Source: an uncultured Thalassotalea sp.
Lineage (GTDB): Bacteria > Pseudomonadota > Gammaproteobacteria > Enterobacterales > Alteromonadaceae
DNA length: 64,000 nucleotides
Direction: 5' to 3'
Assembly: GCA_947502355.1 (NCBI GenBank)
Contig: CANMZP010000007.1
Coordinates: 75,775 to 139,774, forward strand
Shown here: positions 62,477-64,000 of the stretch, piece by piece
How positions within the stretch are numbered: position 1 is the first letter of the stretch
Layout of the letters: each line of letters begins with the position of its first letter
Notes under the pieces: generated by a model
What the model saw: only the letters and a program-made list of their open reading frames with translations
Told to the model about the DNA's origin: nothing
The model's database searches: none
Made by a program: the position numbers and the translations under genes

Positions 62477-63769
62477 TTAATCCCACTCCAATTTCCCTAT
62501 GTACTTATTGCCTTTTTTCTCACAACATTTGTACGTTCTCCAAAGCGTCCAGATGTAGTTGTTTTCTGGTGATATTAAGTCGGTTTGCAGTGGGTTTGGT
62601 GGTATTTCTGTAGTAACTTCTTCAGTAACAGTATCCCAATAAAACTGCGGCTCGCCGTCTTCATCAATAACAGAACCAGGTATAATTCTTTTAACTCTTT
62701 TAGTTACTGTTTCGGTGATTGTTTCTCCCTTAAAGCCTCCAGCATCGATTTTTTTGTCCGGGAACCGGTAACACCCATCTCTTTCACCTTGTGGGTAGTT
62801 GAGTTGCCATTTGTGTTTATCATCGCCTTCGACGACTGCTGGAATACTCCAGGTTTTTTGCCCACGTTTGGAAGGTTTGTTAGGAGGGAACTCAGGGTTA
62901 GCAATGTGCAAGCCTGGATCACCTGTTGCAATGTCGGCAGCTCTTTGAGCAATTAAGGCAGCACTACGGTACATTGATTGGTTCTTAATGTAGCCCATTC
63001 GAGGGTAGATATATCCCCAATAAACACCAACACCGCCATTAATCACGTTGTTCATCGAACCAAGCGGATCATTCAAAAAGTCCTGGTCAAATTCATAGTT
63101 ATTGATGTTTCTGGTACCAAGAATTGTCCCAGTGCCGGTATCATAAAGTGAAAGTAATCGCTCGTATAGTCCAAACCGCCATTCAGGATCGGAAATCGAA
63201 GTATAGTACGGCATAAACGGCGTGACCGCGGATTCACAAAAGCTTCCTATTTCCAACGCTTCCATTGTCGTTCCCATCATCACCTCATACAAAGGCAGAT
63301 AAGGATTACCAATTATGGTCACATCAACGAAGTTTAAGTTATCACCTTGGCGCTTTTCGTTTAGGTGATTTACACGAGAACCGCTAGAGGTTTTGTTATT
63401 GGCCATAGCATCATTCACAGCATCATCAGCAAATAAGCCATTGCCCCATAAAACAAATTGCGACCAAGCTTGATTTAAATCTAATACCCAATTGAATGGC
63501 TCTAATACGCTGTCTTGGCCGCCCATACGGGCTTCAACAAGTAAATCCGGTGTCCTATGTTCAACAATTAGAGAAGTCTTCACCGAAACGCTAAACAACT
63601 CGATTTTAAGCCAAGTACAAATGCCTTTAATGGCACTGGCTCTATCAAGAGCCATACATTGCAGATCAAAAGTTTCTTCTTGGTGTTTTAATTCGCTGTA
63701 ACTGCCAGCCAACGCCGTTGATACAGCCAAACCTAAACCACAAGCAAGCGTAACTAGGCGCTTTTTCAT
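62477..63769 (-). CDS. Integrating conjugative element protein, PFL_4710 / TraU-like family (TIGR03756)
   Basis: It is exported, with a signal peptide LACGLGLAVSTALA. The family start is clear: LDRASAIKGICTWLKIELFSVSVKTS, with LVEARMGGQDSVLEPFNWVLDL split across the first 110 residues. DVTIIGNPYLPLYEVMMG and ESAVTPFMPYYTSISDPEWRFG follow, and a Cys-containing tail (YKCCEKKG) ends it. TraU-type proteins act in the periplasm during pilus and mating-pair assembly. The ATG overlaps the stop of the next upstream gene by one base. Confidence 0.9.
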   Translation of the reverse strand: MKKRLVTLACGLGLAVSTALAGSYSELKHQEETFDLQCMALDRASAIKGICTWLKIELFSVSVKTSLIVEHRTPDLLVEARMGGQDSVLEPFNWVLDLNQAWSQFVLWGNGLFADDAVNDAMANNKTSSGSRVNHLNEKRQGDNLNFVDVTIIGNPYLPLYEVMMGTTMEALEIGSFCESAVTPFMPYYTSISDPEWRFGLYERLLSLYDTGTGTILGTRNINNYEFDQDFLNDPLGSMNNVINGGVGVYWGYIYPRMGYIKNQSMYRSAALIAQRAADIATGDPGLHIANPEFPPNKPSKRGQKTWSIPAVVEGDDKHKWQLNYPQGERDGCYRFPDKKIDAGGFKGETITETVTKRVKRIIPGSVIDEDGEPQFYWDTVTEEVTTEIPPNPLQTDLISPENNYIWTLWRTYKCCEKKGNKYIGKLEWD

Positions 63770-64000
63770 TATCCACGCACCTTAGATTTGAAAATCTTTA
63801 ACGCATTTAACGGGCGCTCGCCGTAAACAATGTATTTTTTATTGAAAACGACAGCCGGCACTTGAGTCAGGTTGTATTGAACTGCCTTTTCAAATGCCAA
63901 CACGCCTTTTTGAAGTCGTTCCCGCTCCGGGGCAAACTTTTTGGAAGCCATTTTGTTATTAAGCTCTTTGGCCAAAGAGCTAACTTGTTTATTGGTTGGT
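63769..64000 (-). CDS. Integrating conjugative element protein, PFL_4709 family (TIGR03757), partial
   Basis: The open frame runs through the window edge without a stop, so the start is outside. The visible 76 or so residues carry LTQVPAVVFNKKYIVYGERPLNALKIF, the conserved end of this small thioredoxin-like family (VPAVVF, YVVYG). A TTG at 63975 is probably an internal Leu codon. Its order before PFL_4710 matches PFGI-1-type elements. Confidence 0.82.
   Translation of the reverse strand, partial: PTNKQVSSLAKELNNKMASKKFAPERERLQKGVLAFEKAVQYNLTQVPAVVFNKKYIVYGERPLNALKIFKSKVRG

Noticed and set aside
1-64000. tRNA, rRNA, CRISPR arrays, complete insertion sequences
   Set aside because: None was recognised on reading; no clover-leaf 3' ends, repeat-spacer periodicity or transposase frames were seen. 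A dedicated search with covariance models would settle small RNAs.

Overview
The window looks like a marine Gammaproteobacterium of the Alteromonadales type. That view rests on the AT-rich sequence, the two large TonB-dependent receptors with the plug signature common in Alteromonadales sugar loci, and the many secreted or lipoprotein glycosidases. No rRNA, tRNA, CRISPR array or complete insertion sequence was recognised. Species-level placement is not possible from the sequence alone.

Layout. (1) 1-3.8 kb is accessory DNA. It holds an unknown 145-aa gene, a small gene, a tyrosine recombinase followed by a metallohydrolase gene broken by an in-frame TAA, and two near-identical 23-bp palindrome-containing repeats on either side of that pair. 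(2) 3.8-6.6 kb is a decayed heavy-metal efflux operon (czcI-like, czcC with an in-frame stop, czcB truncated and without a pump gene), still headed by a textbook MerR-type promoter. (3) 6.9-8.1 kb is a malic enzyme. (4) 8.2-52.5 kb is a large arabinan/L-arabinose utilisation locus. It contains eight GH43 enzymes (two of endo-arabinanase type), a GH127 beta-L-arabinofuranosidase, a GH97, a SASA-type esterase, two TonB-dependent receptors, a GPH and an SSS sugar symporter, araB-araD-araA, galM, a HAD phosphatase, transaldolase, transketolase, methylglyoxal synthase, a FadR-type GntR regulator, and an SDR/TauE/SMP-30 group. A recurring TAATACAAT-type operator precedes many of its transcription units. 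(5) Inside that locus, at 35.6-38.6 kb, sits a three-gene CBASS antiphage operon: 2TM-SAVED effector, CD-NTase, and a stand-alone E2-like protein with a SEC-C-like cysteine tail. (6) 52.9-56.3 kb is a patchwork of an unknown gene, an SF2 helicase, an Rhs fragment joined to a truncated copy of the 145-aa family, and small genes. (7) 56.3-64 kb is part of a PFGI-1/GI-type integrating conjugative element transfer operon on the minus strand (TraG-like, PFL_4711, PFL_4710/TraU-like and PFL_4709 families). It is interrupted by a four-gene cassette that includes an SOS-controlled UmuD'-like pseudogene and a secreted EndoG-type nuclease.

How the genes work together. Arabinan-rich pectic or algal polymers would be bound and imported through the TonB receptors. 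Endo-arabinanases (27.7 kb, 49.1 kb) would cut the backbone, and exo-GH43 lipoproteins with ricin-type tails, AXH-like GH43s, GH127 and GH97 would remove L-arabinose side groups. GPH/SSS symporters would bring sugars into the cytoplasm, where a signal-less GH43, galM, AraA, AraB and AraD make xylulose-5-phosphate. Transaldolase and transketolase then feed it to central metabolism. The GntR protein at 40.8 kb is the natural candidate for the shared operator.

The arabinose locus is flanked on both sides by mobile-element genes and by two members of the same unknown protein family. It may therefore have travelled as cargo, but the window does not contain both element ends, so this remains inference.
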